This document shows, piece by piece, positions 17,501 to 25,400 of a stretch of 64,000 bases of DNA (positions within the stretch are counted from its first letter, which is position 1; every line of letters starts with the position of its first letter). The stretch lies in contig NZ_JBASCU010000048.1 of assembly GCF_049651805.1 (NCBI RefSeq), positions 1 through 64,000 of the forward strand, written 5' to 3'. The translations under genes were made by a program, and so were the position numbers. This DNA is from Pseudolysinimonas_A sp049651805. Lineage in GTDB: Bacteria; Actinomycetota; Actinomycetes; Actinomycetales; Microbacteriaceae. The notes below the pieces were generated by a model, which worked only from the letters and a program-made list of their open reading frames with translations, did not search any database and was not told where the DNA came from.

Positions 17501-17637
17501 CAGCGATCACTCGGGTGCTTCCGCCGGCATCCCGATTCTCGGCCGACGGTGGTCACGGGGAGAAGAAGCAGCGCGTGCTGGTGAAGCTCGGCGAGTTCTT
17601 CGAGCGGTTCTACACGTTGACCGCGGTGGGAGAGTGA
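14590..17637 (+). CDS. hsdR: Type I restriction-modification system, restriction/translocase subunit
   Basis: A 1015-aa HsdR. The N-terminal nuclease domain shows the PD-(D/E)xK-like D...ELK core (RYDVTVLVNG, then HVELKRRG at about 170). The translocase has Walker A TGSGKT near 331, Walker B DECH near 433 and motif VI QAFSRTNR. A C-terminal helical region binds the methylase core. Length and the NRYDVTVLVNGLP region resemble EcoR124I-type (IC) enzymes, in line with the repeat type in hsdS. GTG 14590 overlaps the stop of hsdS. No frameshift is seen, so the system appears functional. Confidence 0.96.
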   Translation: MSDAGPVKYDPIAVSSESTVVAEYVPDAQAASSYQSEAALEGEFIRLLQSQAYERLTITSEAQLVANLRTQLEALNDITFSDAEWAKFFETKIAGQNDGIVDKTVRIQEDPVQLLARDDGTTKNITLIDKRNIHNNRLQVINQYEIDKAAGGAKYANRYDVTVLVNGLPMVHVELKRRGVDIREAFNQIDRYQRDSFWAGSGLFEYVQLFVISNGTLTKYYSNTTRRQHIADATGATKVKKTSNSFEFTSWWADAENKPIQDLTGFAKTFFAKHTLLNILTRYCVLTADRLLLVMRPYQIVATERILQRIETSTNYKKLGTVGAGGYIWHTTGSGKTLTSFKTAQLASRLPDVDKVLFVVDRKDLDYQTMREYERFEKGAANSNTSTAVLKRQLEDPNARIIITTIQKLAKFVDSPANKGHAIYDGHLVIIFDECHRSQFGDMHTSITKAFTRYNLFGFTGTPIFTANMASGGNPKLKTTEQAFGERLHVYSIVDAIQDKNVLPFRIDYVNTVKAPTGIIDKQVSAIDTEKALLAPERVRQIVAYTLEHFDQKTHRNQGYALGERRVKGFNALFATASIDAARIYYNQFASQQLGRTPDQRLKVGLIFSYASNEAVEDGALDEEGFETEALSGDARSFLEDAIQDYNDMFGTSFDTSSDKFQNYYKDLSLRIKQREIDLVIVVNMFLTGFDATTLNTLFVDKSLRSHGLVQAFSRTNRILNSVKTYGNIVTFRDLEEETNDALALFGNKEARGIAVLKPYAEYYADYSSKVQELLTAFPLGQPIVGETAQKEFIAIFGAVLRLLNILTSFDEFEGNELLTERQRQDYQGIYLNLYAEFRRLNETERESIVDDVVFEIELIKQIEINVDYILMLVAKYRDERGDGDDTEIRAQITRAVDASPSLRNKKDLIEAFVDSVSVTSEIDAEWAAFVAARREAELQQIIASENLKAEETRAFIETAFRDGAVRATGTAITRVLPPASRFSADGGHGEKKQRVLVKLGEFFERFYTLTAVGE

Positions 17638-17689
17638 GTCCTCCACAGGGGGCGTCGCGACGAGTTATCAACGGACAGGTTCGTCTATC

Positions 17690-17705
17690 TAGTACATACG
17701 TTCGA
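17690..17705. promoter_or_regulatory. Weak LexA-box-like dyad upstream of the DUF222/HNH gene
   Basis: TAGTACATACGTTCGA matches 9 of 12 fixed bases of the actinobacterial SOS box TCGAACN4GTTCGA, with a complete right half. A GAGAAT -10-like box follows at 17714-17719, 6 nt before the ATG. Confidence 0.25.
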
Positions 17706-17725
17706 ATGTCGGGGAGAATGGATGC

Positions 17726-19054
17726 ATGACCCCTCCCGTCGTGGCAACCGCCGCCGAACTGCTGCAGGCCGATCCGGCCGCGCTCGGTGACGACGCGCTG
17801 ATCGCGGGATCGCTCGAACTGGCAGAGATCCGACGGCTGGTCGGTGCGAAGCAGGCCGCGTTCGCCGCCGAGATCGCCCATCGGTCGCGGCCCGAGCTCG
17901 GGTTCAGCGGGCTCGCTCAGCGCAAGGGGATGCGCAACGCCGAGAACCTCGTGCAACAGATTTCCGACACCTCCAAGCGTGACGCGATCGCCTTGGTGCG
18001 GGTGGGCACCCTGTTGACGGTGGATGCCGACCCCTGGCTCTCCGAGGTCGGCTCGGCGGTGGCCTCCGGGCGCGTTTCGATCGAGAAGGCGGATGCTATC
18101 TCGACCGGGCTCGGGTCTCCTGACGCCGACGTCGCCGCAGATGACCTCGCCGACGCCGCGGCACACCTGGTCTCCATCGCCCCGACCCTCCCTGTCGAGA
18201 AGGTTGCTGCCCGCGCTCGGGAGCTGCGCGACTCCCTCGACGTCGCCGGGGTGCGCGACCGGCACGCCAAACTCCGCGCCAAGCGCTACCTGTCGCTCAT
18301 CCCGACGGCCGACGGCATGACCCGGTTGAGCGGGCTGCTCGACCCCGAGTCCGCCGCGATCGTCGGAGCCGCCTACGACGCCGCAACTTCACCACGCCGC
18401 GGCGGTCCCCGCTTCGTCGACACCGAGGCCCAGGCCGCGGCCGACGCGATCGCCGCCGACCCGCGCACGACCGGACAGATCGCGCTCGACACCTTCGTCG
18501 ACCTGCTGCGCATCGGCAGCGAGGTCGACCCTGACCGTATCCTCGGCGCGAAGCGGCACTCGGTGCGGGTGCTTGTCACCGCCCGCGACCTCGCCGCCGG
18601 CACCGGGGTCGCGTTCTTCCGCGACCAGACCGAAGCGGTTCCCGTCGAAACCGCAGCCCGCACGATGTGCGACACCGGCATCCTGCCCATCGAGTTCCGA
18701 GAAGGCGCCGAAGAGGCACTCCGGCTCGGCGTCGAGAAGCGCTTCTTCAGCCCCCGGCAACGCGAAGCCCTCGCCGCCCGCGACGGAGGGTGTCGCTTCG
18801 CCGAATGCGACAGGCCGGTCTCCTGGTGTGAAAGTCACCACATCGTCCCGGTCTCCGAAGGCGGGCGCACCGACATCGACGACGGCATCCTGCTCTGCCG
18901 ACACCATCACATGCTCACCCACGACAACGGGTGGAGAATCGAGCGGGATCCGACCCACGGATTCGTCGCCATCCCACCCCGCACCGAAGACCCGCGACAG
19001 CAACCGGTTCCGCTGCCTTCCCGATCCCGGGCACTGGCGCGGCTCAGAACCTGA
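17726..19054 (+). CDS. DUF222 and HNH endonuclease domain protein
   Basis: A 442-aa protein with an N-terminal DUF222 region (about 20-330) and a C-terminal HNH nuclease domain. The metal and catalytic residues are in order: CRFAECDRP, CESHHIVP (double His), GGRTDIDDGILLC and RHHH. Members are present in many copies in actinobacterial genomes and are sometimes called 13E12 repeat family proteins; their role in vivo is unclear. It is a paralogue of the gene cut by the left end of the window. The ATG is preceded by GAGAAT at leaderless spacing. Its neighbour is a complete restriction system, but the family is not a known part of type I systems. Confidence 0.93.
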   Translation: MTPPVVATAAELLQADPAALGDDALIAGSLELAEIRRLVGAKQAAFAAEIAHRSRPELGFSGLAQRKGMRNAENLVQQISDTSKRDAIALVRVGTLLTVDADPWLSEVGSAVASGRVSIEKADAISTGLGSPDADVAADDLADAAAHLVSIAPTLPVEKVAARARELRDSLDVAGVRDRHAKLRAKRYLSLIPTADGMTRLSGLLDPESAAIVGAAYDAATSPRRGGPRFVDTEAQAAADAIAADPRTTGQIALDTFVDLLRIGSEVDPDRILGAKRHSVRVLVTARDLAAGTGVAFFRDQTEAVPVETAARTMCDTGILPIEFREGAEEALRLGVEKRFFSPRQREALAARDGGCRFAECDRPVSWCESHHIVPVSEGGRTDIDDGILLCRHHHMLTHDNGWRIERDPTHGFVAIPPRTEDPRQQPVPLPSRSRALARLRT

Positions 19055-19209
19055 GCCCGGCCCGCCGTCGACCGTCGCGACGAGGTTGGCCCACCGGGTT
19101 CCCGCTGCCGGTCATCCTGTATGTCGTCGGCGGCATCCTGTTCGGCGTTGGCGCCTCCGGCGCGCTCATCGGCCTGTATGGCGTCGCTCGCCGACGGGCC
19201 CGCCGGTGA
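19051..19209 (+). CDS. Possible small membrane protein without a standard start
   Basis: After the HNH gene, an open frame encodes an Arg-rich stretch, then one convincing membrane segment (FPLPVILYVVGGILFGVGAS and onward) and a basic end GVARRRARR. The only start candidates are CTG 19051, overlapping the HNH stop, or a GTG well inside the HNH gene. The hydrophobic pattern and the coupling of the next frame support coding; the missing start weakens it. Confidence 0.3.
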   Translation: MSPARRRPSRRGWPTGFPLPVILYVVGGILFGVGASGALIGLYGVARRRARR

Positions 19210-19343
19210 CGGTCCGCTCCTGCAAATCGTGCGCCTGCTCGGGTCGAGCGAGCCACGAGGTCGGGCGCGTCGTCGCGATGACGGCCGCCTGGCTCGCCAA
19301 CCTCGCCGTTGCCGAGTTCGTCATCTGGCGGCGACGCCGCTGA
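19206..19343 (+). CDS. Possible 45-aa membrane micro-protein with a Cys cluster
   Basis: GTG 19206 overlaps the stop of the preceding small frame (GTGA), as in the operons of this genome. The product begins MTVRSCKSCACSGR, with three Cys in a CxxCxC cluster, then a hydrophobic helix (MTAAWLANLAVAEFVIW) and RRRR. Not a family I recognise; it ends 2 nt before the convergent GntR gene. Confidence 0.35.
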   Translation: MTVRSCKSCACSGRASHEVGRVVAMTAAWLANLAVAEFVIWRRRR

Positions 19344-19345
19344 AG

Positions 19346-20116
19346 CTAAGCGCCGGTGCGGGGGTTCGGCGGGCGCCGGCGAGCCCAGGCCTTGGCGATG
19401 TGATCGCGCATCGCCTGGGCAGCACCGTCGGCATCGCCGCGCACGATCGCCTCGAGAACCGCTTCGTGCTCATCGAGGGTAACGTCCATCGCGGCAGGTC
19501 CGGGCGTGCCGATGAACCGGGCGCTCTCGCGGGCCCGGGCGAACAGTATGCGGGTGATGTTGGCGGCGAGCCGGTTCTCCGACTGCTCCATGATCAGGTA
19601 GTGGAAGTCGGCGTCGGCCTGGTTGTACGCCTCGAAGTCGTCGATGCGGCGTCGGGTCTCTTCGAAGGCAGCACGAAGTGCGGCCGTGCGTTCCGGGGTC
19701 TGCTGCTCGGCAGCAGCCCGCGCCATCGAGGCCTCGAGGCTGCCGCGCACGATCGAGAGCTCGTCGAGCACCCCGAGCGAGTCGTCGTGGTCGACCATCG
19801 CCGAGAGCACGACCGGGTCGAGCACGTTCCAGGCGCTCGCCGGGTTCACGGTCGTGCCGCGCCCCTGGGCGACGACGACGAGGCCCTTCTCTTCGATGCG
19901 CTTCACCGACTCGCGGATGACGGTGCGCGACACCCCGAACTGCTGGCTGAGTTCGCCCTCCGGGGGCAGCACTTCGCCCGGTTCGAGCGTGCCGGTGACG
20001 ATCGCCGCGACGAGATCGGCGACGACCGCGACGCCGAGCCGGGCGGGCGGAACGCGACCGGCGGATGCCACGAGAACGGGGCGCCGCCCGGAGCCCTGGC
20101 CAGCATCCTCGGTCAT
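19346..20116 (-). CDS. GntR-family (FadR/FCD subfamily) regulator
   Basis: A 256-aa regulator with an N-terminal winged helix (LPPEGELSQQFGVSRTVIRE, KRIEEKGLVVVAQGRGT) and a C-terminal all-helical FCD ligand domain with metal-binding candidates (DFHYLIMEQSEN, DEHEAVLEAI, MRDHIAKAW). FCD regulators typically sense sugar acids or related carboxylates. It lies 27 nt downstream of the enolase-superfamily gene on the same strand, so they probably form an operon and this protein likely controls it and the divergent aldehyde dehydrogenase. Confidence 0.93.
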   Translation of the reverse strand: MTEDAGQGSGRRPVLVASAGRVPPARLGVAVVADLVAAIVTGTLEPGEVLPPEGELSQQFGVSRTVIRESVKRIEEKGLVVVAQGRGTTVNPASAWNVLDPVVLSAMVDHDDSLGVLDELSIVRGSLEASMARAAAEQQTPERTAALRAAFEETRRRIDDFEAYNQADADFHYLIMEQSENRLAANITRILFARARESARFIGTPGPAAMDVTLDEHEAVLEAIVRGDADGAAQAMRDHIAKAWARRRPPNPRTGA

Positions 20117-20143
20117 GCGATTCAGTGTAGGGCGCCCGATCTA

Positions 20144-21304
20144 TCAGTTCCGCAGGGCGGGCGGGTCGGCCACGAGCTGTAGCCCGGCGCGCTTGGGTCG
20201 CACGTGGGGTCCGTCGTTGACGAGCCAGTCGGCCGCCGCGACAGTCCGCTTCTCGATGGCCGACTCGTCGATCGACACCCCGGCGCCGGGAGTGTCGCCG
20301 AGCACGATGCCGCCGTCGGCGAACTCCTGGTCGACGCTCACTCCGAACGGCGCTCCGAGGTCTTGCACCTCCGCAGAGAGGTGATTCGGGATGGCGGCAG
20401 CGGCGTGCGCGACGGCGTTGTTGCCGGTCAGGCCGACGGGGCTCATCGGCAGGTCGCGGCTGTGTGCGGCGAAGGCGACACGCAGAAAGTGGGTGATGCC
20501 CCAGACGCTGCCGGCCTGCACCACGTCGACGGCGCCCGCGTCGAACAGCGGCAGGTACTGCTCGAGCCCGGTCAGGTTCTCGCCGGTGGCGACCGCGGCG
20601 CGAATGGATCGGGTGAGCCGCGCGTGACCCGCGGCATCCCAGCGTCGTAGCGGCTCTTCGATCCAGGCCAGGTCGTGCACTGCCTCGACCGCGCTCACGT
20701 GGCGCACGGCCTGCTTGAGATTCCACGTCTCGTTGGCGTCGAGCATGAGCGCGGGGGTCGCAGTGTTGACGCGAAGCGCGTCGGCGATGATGCCGAGGCG
20801 GCGGATGTCGGCGGCGGCGTCTCTGCCGCCCTTGAGCTTGCCGCTGGTGAACCCTCGAGCGGCCATCGTGGCGTACCAGGCGGCGAGCCGTTCGTCGTCG
20901 AGCGCGATGTCGAGTCCGGAGGCGTAGCCGGCGACGAAGCGGTCGCGTGCTCCGAGCAGCCGCCACAACGGCTCACCTGCAGCCTTGGCTTTGATGTCCC
21001 ACAGCGCCATGTCGAGGGTTCCGATGCCCCCGAAGGTCGCACCCGAGTGCCCGGCTTTGAAGACTTGCGCGAGCATCCGGTCGTAGAGCGCCACCACCGA
21101 GCGGGGGTCTTCGCCCTCGATCGCGGGAAAGATGCGCGCGATGTCGTGGTCGGACCCCATGCCGACTCCGGTGAGCCCCTCGTCGGTGTCGACGAGCACG
21201 ATCGGCACGGGAGTGAGGCCCGACTCGATGTGGCCGTTGACGTCGCCGACCGGACGCCCCCAGTCGTGGAAGGAACGCAGGATGCGGTACCCCGTGATCT
21301 TCAT
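20144..21304 (-). CDS. Mandelate racemase/enolase-superfamily sugar acid dehydratase-like enzyme
   Basis: A 386-aa protein starting MKITGYRIL. The capping domain is followed by a TIM barrel with a KLKGG segment (catalytic Lys position) and metal ligands in MLDANETW (Asp), WIEEPL (Glu) and TGENLTG (Glu). Homologues remove water from aldonates such as galactonate, fuconate or rhamnonate. ATG 21304 is preferred to a start 48 nt upstream because family members begin with this beta strand. With the FCD regulator and the divergent aldehyde dehydrogenase it forms a small sugar-acid-type module; the exact substrate is not determinable. Confidence 0.88.
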   Translation of the reverse strand: MKITGYRILRSFHDWGRPVGDVNGHIESGLTPVPIVLVDTDEGLTGVGMGSDHDIARIFPAIEGEDPRSVVALYDRMLAQVFKAGHSGATFGGIGTLDMALWDIKAKAAGEPLWRLLGARDRFVAGYASGLDIALDDERLAAWYATMAARGFTSGKLKGGRDAAADIRRLGIIADALRVNTATPALMLDANETWNLKQAVRHVSAVEAVHDLAWIEEPLRRWDAAGHARLTRSIRAAVATGENLTGLEQYLPLFDAGAVDVVQAGSVWGITHFLRVAFAAHSRDLPMSPVGLTGNNAVAHAAAAIPNHLSAEVQDLGAPFGVSVDQEFADGGIVLGDTPGAGVSIDESAIEKRTVAAADWLVNDGPHVRPKRAGLQLVADPPALRN

Positions 21305-21479
21305 CGACACCTTCGACGTTCTCGGCGCGCTCGTCGCAACCGGAAACAGCATACATCACACCTACGACCTCATGACGTCGATATGACCTGATAATGCTGG
21401 CCGAAGCCTCCGTCGTAGCCCGCTTCTCGAGCGCCGTAGGCTCGTTGAGTCACTTCTTCACCCGACGAGGAGCACCCGC

Positions 21480-22856
21480 ATGGCCATCGCGACGATCAAT
21501 CCGTTCACGGGGCAGACCGAGCAGACGTTCGAGCCGCATGGCGAAGCCGAGGTGGAGCGCAGGATCGCGGCAGCCGACGCCGCCTACCGTTCGCTGCGCT
21601 CGACGACGTTCGCGCAGCGCGCGGAATGGATGAAGGCCGCAGCCCAGCTCCTCGAAGACGACGTCGAGCGCGTCGCCCGCATCATCACCGTCGAGATGGG
21701 CCGCCCGATCGCGGGAGCCCGCGCCGAGGTGCTCAAGTGCGCCAAGGGAATGCGCTACTACGCCGATCACGCGGAAGAGTTTCTGGCACCCGAAACGCTC
21801 GCCGACCCGTCGGTGGTCAACGCCTCCGCCGCTGGCACCCGCTACGCCCCGATCGGGATCGTGCTGGCGGTCATGCCGTGGAACTACCCGCTCTGGCAGG
21901 TCATCCGGTTCGCCGCTCCAGCGCTGATGGCGGGCAACACCGGTCTGCTCAAACATGCGTCGAACGTGCCGCAGGCGGCCCTCTACCTCGACACCCTCTT
22001 CGAACGGGGGGGCTTTCCGGCCGGCGCCTTCCATGCCCTGCTCATCCCGGCATCCGGGGTCGAGCGGGTGCTGCGCGACCCGCGGATCAAGGCGGCAACC
22101 CTCACCGGCTCCGAACCGGCGGGACGCTCACTCGGGTCGATCGCCGGATCGGAGGTGAAGCACGTCGTGCTCGAGCTCGGGGGCTCCGACCCCTTCATCG
22201 TGCTGCCCACCGCCGACCTCGACAAAGCCAGCACCGTCGCGACCACGGCGCGCAACCAGAACAACGGCCAGTCGTGCATCGCCGCGAAGCGGTTCATCGT
22301 GCACACCGACGTCTACGACGAGTTCGTGCGGCTGTTCACCGAGAAGGTCGCGGCCCTGACGGTGGGCGACCCGCTGGACGAATCCACGGATGTCGGTCCG
22401 CTCGCGACCGAGTCGGGGCGCGACGAACTCGCCGAGCTCGTGGCGGATGCCGTCGCCAAGGGTGCGACGGTCCAGACCGGCGGCTCCGCGCCCGACCGCG
22501 CCGGCTGGTTCTACACCCCCACGGTGCTCGACGGCGTCACGCCCGCGATGCGCCTGTATCTCGAGGAGGCCTTCGGCCCGGTCGCCTCGGTCTACCGGGT
22601 GAAAGACCGCGAGGAGGCGCTGGCGATCGCCAACGGCACCACCTTCGGCCTCAGCTCTGCGGTATGGACGAACGACGCCGACGACGAGGAGTGGTTCATC
22701 CAGAACCTCGACGCCGGTGCCGTGTTCATCAACGGCATGACGATCTCGTACCCCGAGTTGCCGTTCGGTGGGGTGAAAGACTCCGGAGTCGGCCGAGAAC
22801 TGGCTGCTGCCGGTATCCGCGAGTTCTGCAACCTCAAGACGGTCTGGAAGGGCTGA
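21480..22856 (+). CDS. NAD(P)+-dependent aldehyde dehydrogenase (succinate-semialdehyde dehydrogenase type)
   Basis: A 458-aa ALDH. Visible signatures are MPWNYPLWQV, the general base Glu in LELGGSD and the nucleophile Cys in NGQSCIAAKRF, with a C-terminal TISYPELPFGGVKDSG close to succinate- or alpha-ketoglutarate-semialdehyde dehydrogenases. The gene is divergent from the enolase-superfamily gene, with a 175-bp region containing TGATAAT (about 21388) as a possible -10. It would oxidise the semialdehyde produced by sugar acid or aromatic catabolism. It ends convergently with the ABC transporter permease. Confidence 0.92.
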   Translation: MAIATINPFTGQTEQTFEPHGEAEVERRIAAADAAYRSLRSTTFAQRAEWMKAAAQLLEDDVERVARIITVEMGRPIAGARAEVLKCAKGMRYYADHAEEFLAPETLADPSVVNASAAGTRYAPIGIVLAVMPWNYPLWQVIRFAAPALMAGNTGLLKHASNVPQAALYLDTLFERGGFPAGAFHALLIPASGVERVLRDPRIKAATLTGSEPAGRSLGSIAGSEVKHVVLELGGSDPFIVLPTADLDKASTVATTARNQNNGQSCIAAKRFIVHTDVYDEFVRLFTEKVAALTVGDPLDESTDVGPLATESGRDELAELVADAVAKGATVQTGGSAPDRAGWFYTPTVLDGVTPAMRLYLEEAFGPVASVYRVKDREEALAIANGTTFGLSSAVWTNDADDEEWFIQNLDAGAVFINGMTISYPELPFGGVKDSGVGRELAAAGIREFCNLKTVWKG

Positions 22857-22887
22857 CGGCCGCCCCGGTCTGCGGTCGCTCGGCCCG

Positions 22888-23871
22888 TCAGCCCCCTGAT
22901 CGCCGCTTGCGCAGGATGCTCGACACGAAAACGGCGATGATGAGCGCCGCGCCGTTGAACACGGCGTCCACCCAGTTCTGCGCGCCGGCGAGCGTCAGGC
23001 CGCTCACACTGACCGCGACGAACAGCACGCCGATGACCGTGCCGAGAACGTTGAAGCGTCCCGGGATGATGGCCGTCGCTCCGAGGAACACCGCGGCGAG
23101 CGCAGGAAAGATCAGATAGGTGCCCGTATCCGGGTTGGCGCCCCCGGTGCGTGCGGTAAGTGCCACTCCGGCGATGCCGGCGAGCAGACCGGACGTCGCA
23201 AAGGCGAGCACCGTATAGCGCGTGCGCGGCAGGCCGACGAGATCCGCGGAGCGGGCATTCGAGCCGATCGCGTAGAGCGCGCGACCGAACGGCGTGTGGC
23301 CGAGCACATACCAGGCCACGACGGCGACGATCACGACGACGAACAGAACTCGAGGCACCCCGAACCACTGACGTGAACCGAACTGCAGTAGTACAGCGTC
23401 GATGCCGATGATCGCCTGCCCACCGGTGTACCACTGCACGAGCCCGCCGATGAGGGTTGCCGCACCGAGCGTCGAGACGAACGAGTTCAGCCCGAATCGC
23501 GCCACGAGGATGCCGTTGACGAGTCCGATCAGGAGCCCGACCGCGATCGCGAGCAGGATGCTGACAGCGAGGGGGAGCCCGAGGCGCACGTTGGCTCCGG
23601 CGCACACCACGGCGGCGAGCACGGTCATCGCACCCACCGAGAAGTCGAAGTGCCCGGCGATGAGTGGGAACATCAGCGCGATCGCCACGAGCATGATGAC
23701 GGACTGATTCGCCAGGACGACGGTGAGGTTGGCGACCGAGAAGAACGCGCGGCTGCTCGCGGGGAAGACCGAGAAGAACACGACGATCACCGCGAGCAGG
23801 ATCGGCAGCCCGAGGCGCTCGCCCCACTCGGCAACGGGGGTACGGCGCGCTGTGATGGCGGCCTGGCTCAT
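22888..23871 (-). CDS. ABC transporter permease, ribose (RbsC) type
   Basis: A 327-aa integral membrane protein with about 8-10 hydrophobic segments. The family EAA-like loop region LVGLPRTRYTVLAFATSGLLAG is present. It forms the channel of a carbohydrate-uptake-2 type importer with the ATPase encoded upstream; ATG 23871 overlaps the ATPase stop (ATGA). Only one permease is encoded, so it presumably works as a homodimer. Confidence 0.93.
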   Translation of the reverse strand: MSQAAITARRTPVAEWGERLGLPILLAVIVVFFSVFPASSRAFFSVANLTVVLANQSVIMLVAIALMFPLIAGHFDFSVGAMTVLAAVVCAGANVRLGLPLAVSILLAIAVGLLIGLVNGILVARFGLNSFVSTLGAATLIGGLVQWYTGGQAIIGIDAVLLQFGSRQWFGVPRVLFVVVIVAVVAWYVLGHTPFGRALYAIGSNARSADLVGLPRTRYTVLAFATSGLLAGIAGVALTARTGGANPDTGTYLIFPALAAVFLGATAIIPGRFNVLGTVIGVLFVAVSVSGLTLAGAQNWVDAVFNGAALIIAVFVSSILRKRRSGG

Positions 23872-25397
23872 GTGGAGATCCCTTCCTCGGAATCGAGCAT
23901 CGACAGGTGGGCGACCTCGTCGCGGGACGTTCGCGCGGTTTCGAGGTCAGCGACGATCCGTCCCGCGCGCAGCACCACGATGCGGTGGGTGAGCGCGAAC
24001 AGCTCGTCGAGGTCGGATGAGGCGACGATCACGGCGGTGCCCCGTGCAGCGGCGGCGACGACGTGGGCCGAGATGTCGGCGCGAGCCACCACATCCACGC
24101 CTTGGCTGGGCTCGTCGAGCAGAAGCACCTTCGGGTCGCGCTGAAGCCAGCGGGCCAGGATGGCCTTCTGCTGGTTGCCGCCGGAGAGCGATCCGAGGGT
24201 TGTCTCGATGCCGGGTGTACGGATGCCGAAGATCGTGACGAGACCTTCTGCTGACCGCCGCTCCGCCGACGGCGAGATCCGGAATCGGCGCCAGAACCGG
24301 CGCAGAACGGTGATGCTGGTGTTCTCACGCACCGACATGTCGAGAAACGCGGCCTCCCCGAGCCGATCTTCCGGCACGAGAGCGACGTCGTGCGCCATCG
24401 ACTGCGCTGCTGATTCGGACCTGAAGTGGACGCCGTCGAGCGCCATCGAACCGGCGCGCAGCGGGATGCGCCCGAACACGGCGCGGAGCAGACTCGACCG
24501 CCCCGAGCCGCCGAGCCCCGCTAAGCCGACGATCTCGCCGGCGGCCACCGCGAGGTCCACCCCCCGAAGGGCTCCTGCCTCGAGCCCCGAGAGTCGCAAT
24601 CGTTCGGTCGAGCCCGCCTTCACGGCGACGCGCGCGGGATGCGGAAGTTCGGCGCCACCCGTCATGGCGGCGACCAGCCGTTCGATCGGCATCTGCCCCA
24701 TCGTGTCGCTCGCGGCGACCCGGCCGTCGCGGAAGACGGTCACGTCGTCGGCGACACCCTGTACCTCAGGAAACCGATGGCTGACGAGCACGATGGTCTG
24801 GCCGGCATCCGCCCGCCTCCGCAGCGCGGCGAGCAGCTCCCGAGACTCGTGCTCGGCCAGCGTCGCGGTCGGTTCGTCGAGCAGCAGGATGGCGTCGTCG
24901 CGAGCGTCGGCGAGGGCTCGCGCGATGGCGACCATGCTGCGCTCGCTGGGTCGAAGCGCGCCAACCGGGGTACGCGGTGAGGCGGCGATCTCGAAGCGTT
25001 CGAGCAGCGCGGCGGCGTCTGCCTCGAGGCGCGACCAGCGCACCGCGCCGAGTGCCCGCACGGTCGGGTAGCCGCGGTCGAGGGCGATGTTCTCGGCGAT
25101 GCTGAGCTGGGGAAAGAGGCCGAGGTCTTGATGCACGAAGTGCAGGCTCGAGCGGCGGGCGATCGCGGGGGTCTGGTCGCCGGCTGCCCGCTCCTGCCCG
25201 TGCACGACGATTCGTCCGGCATCGGCGCGATACACCCCGGCGATGCACTTGATGAGGGTGGACTTGCCCGAGCCGTTGCCGCCGAGCAGAGCGTGGATGG
25301 TGCCCTTGCCGACGCGCAGCTGCGCGTCGGCAAGGGCGACGGTCCCGCCGAACGTCTTCACGACGTCGGTGGCCTCAAGTGCCGGCGGGACCGTCAT
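23868..25397 (-). CDS. ABC transporter ATP-binding protein, ribose (RbsA) type, two nucleotide-binding domains
   Basis: A 509-aa fused ATPase. Domain 1 has Walker A GGNGSGKSTLIK (about 35-46), a signature region LRPSERSMVAIARA and Walker B ILLLDEPTA. Domain 2 has a Walker A-like GLGGSGRSSLLR, degenerate as often seen in this family, signature LSGGNQQK and VLLLDEPSQG. It powers the importer formed with the neighbouring permease and lipoprotein. ATG 25397 is 4 nt from the stop of the binding protein gene. Confidence 0.95.
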   Translation of the reverse strand: MTVPPALEATDVVKTFGGTVALADAQLRVGKGTIHALLGGNGSGKSTLIKCIAGVYRADAGRIVVHGQERAAGDQTPAIARRSSLHFVHQDLGLFPQLSIAENIALDRGYPTVRALGAVRWSRLEADAAALLERFEIAASPRTPVGALRPSERSMVAIARALADARDDAILLLDEPTATLAEHESRELLAALRRRADAGQTIVLVSHRFPEVQGVADDVTVFRDGRVAASDTMGQMPIERLVAAMTGGAELPHPARVAVKAGSTERLRLSGLEAGALRGVDLAVAAGEIVGLAGLGGSGRSSLLRAVFGRIPLRAGSMALDGVHFRSESAAQSMAHDVALVPEDRLGEAAFLDMSVRENTSITVLRRFWRRFRISPSAERRSAEGLVTIFGIRTPGIETTLGSLSGGNQQKAILARWLQRDPKVLLLDEPSQGVDVVARADISAHVVAAAARGTAVIVASSDLDELFALTHRIVVLRAGRIVADLETARTSRDEVAHLSMLDSEEGIST

Positions 25398-25400
25398 GGT

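Noticed and set aside
9734..17725. Integrative element with att sites at tRNA-Gln
   Set aside because: No integrase and no direct repeat of the tRNA 3' end were found downstream as far as I could read.
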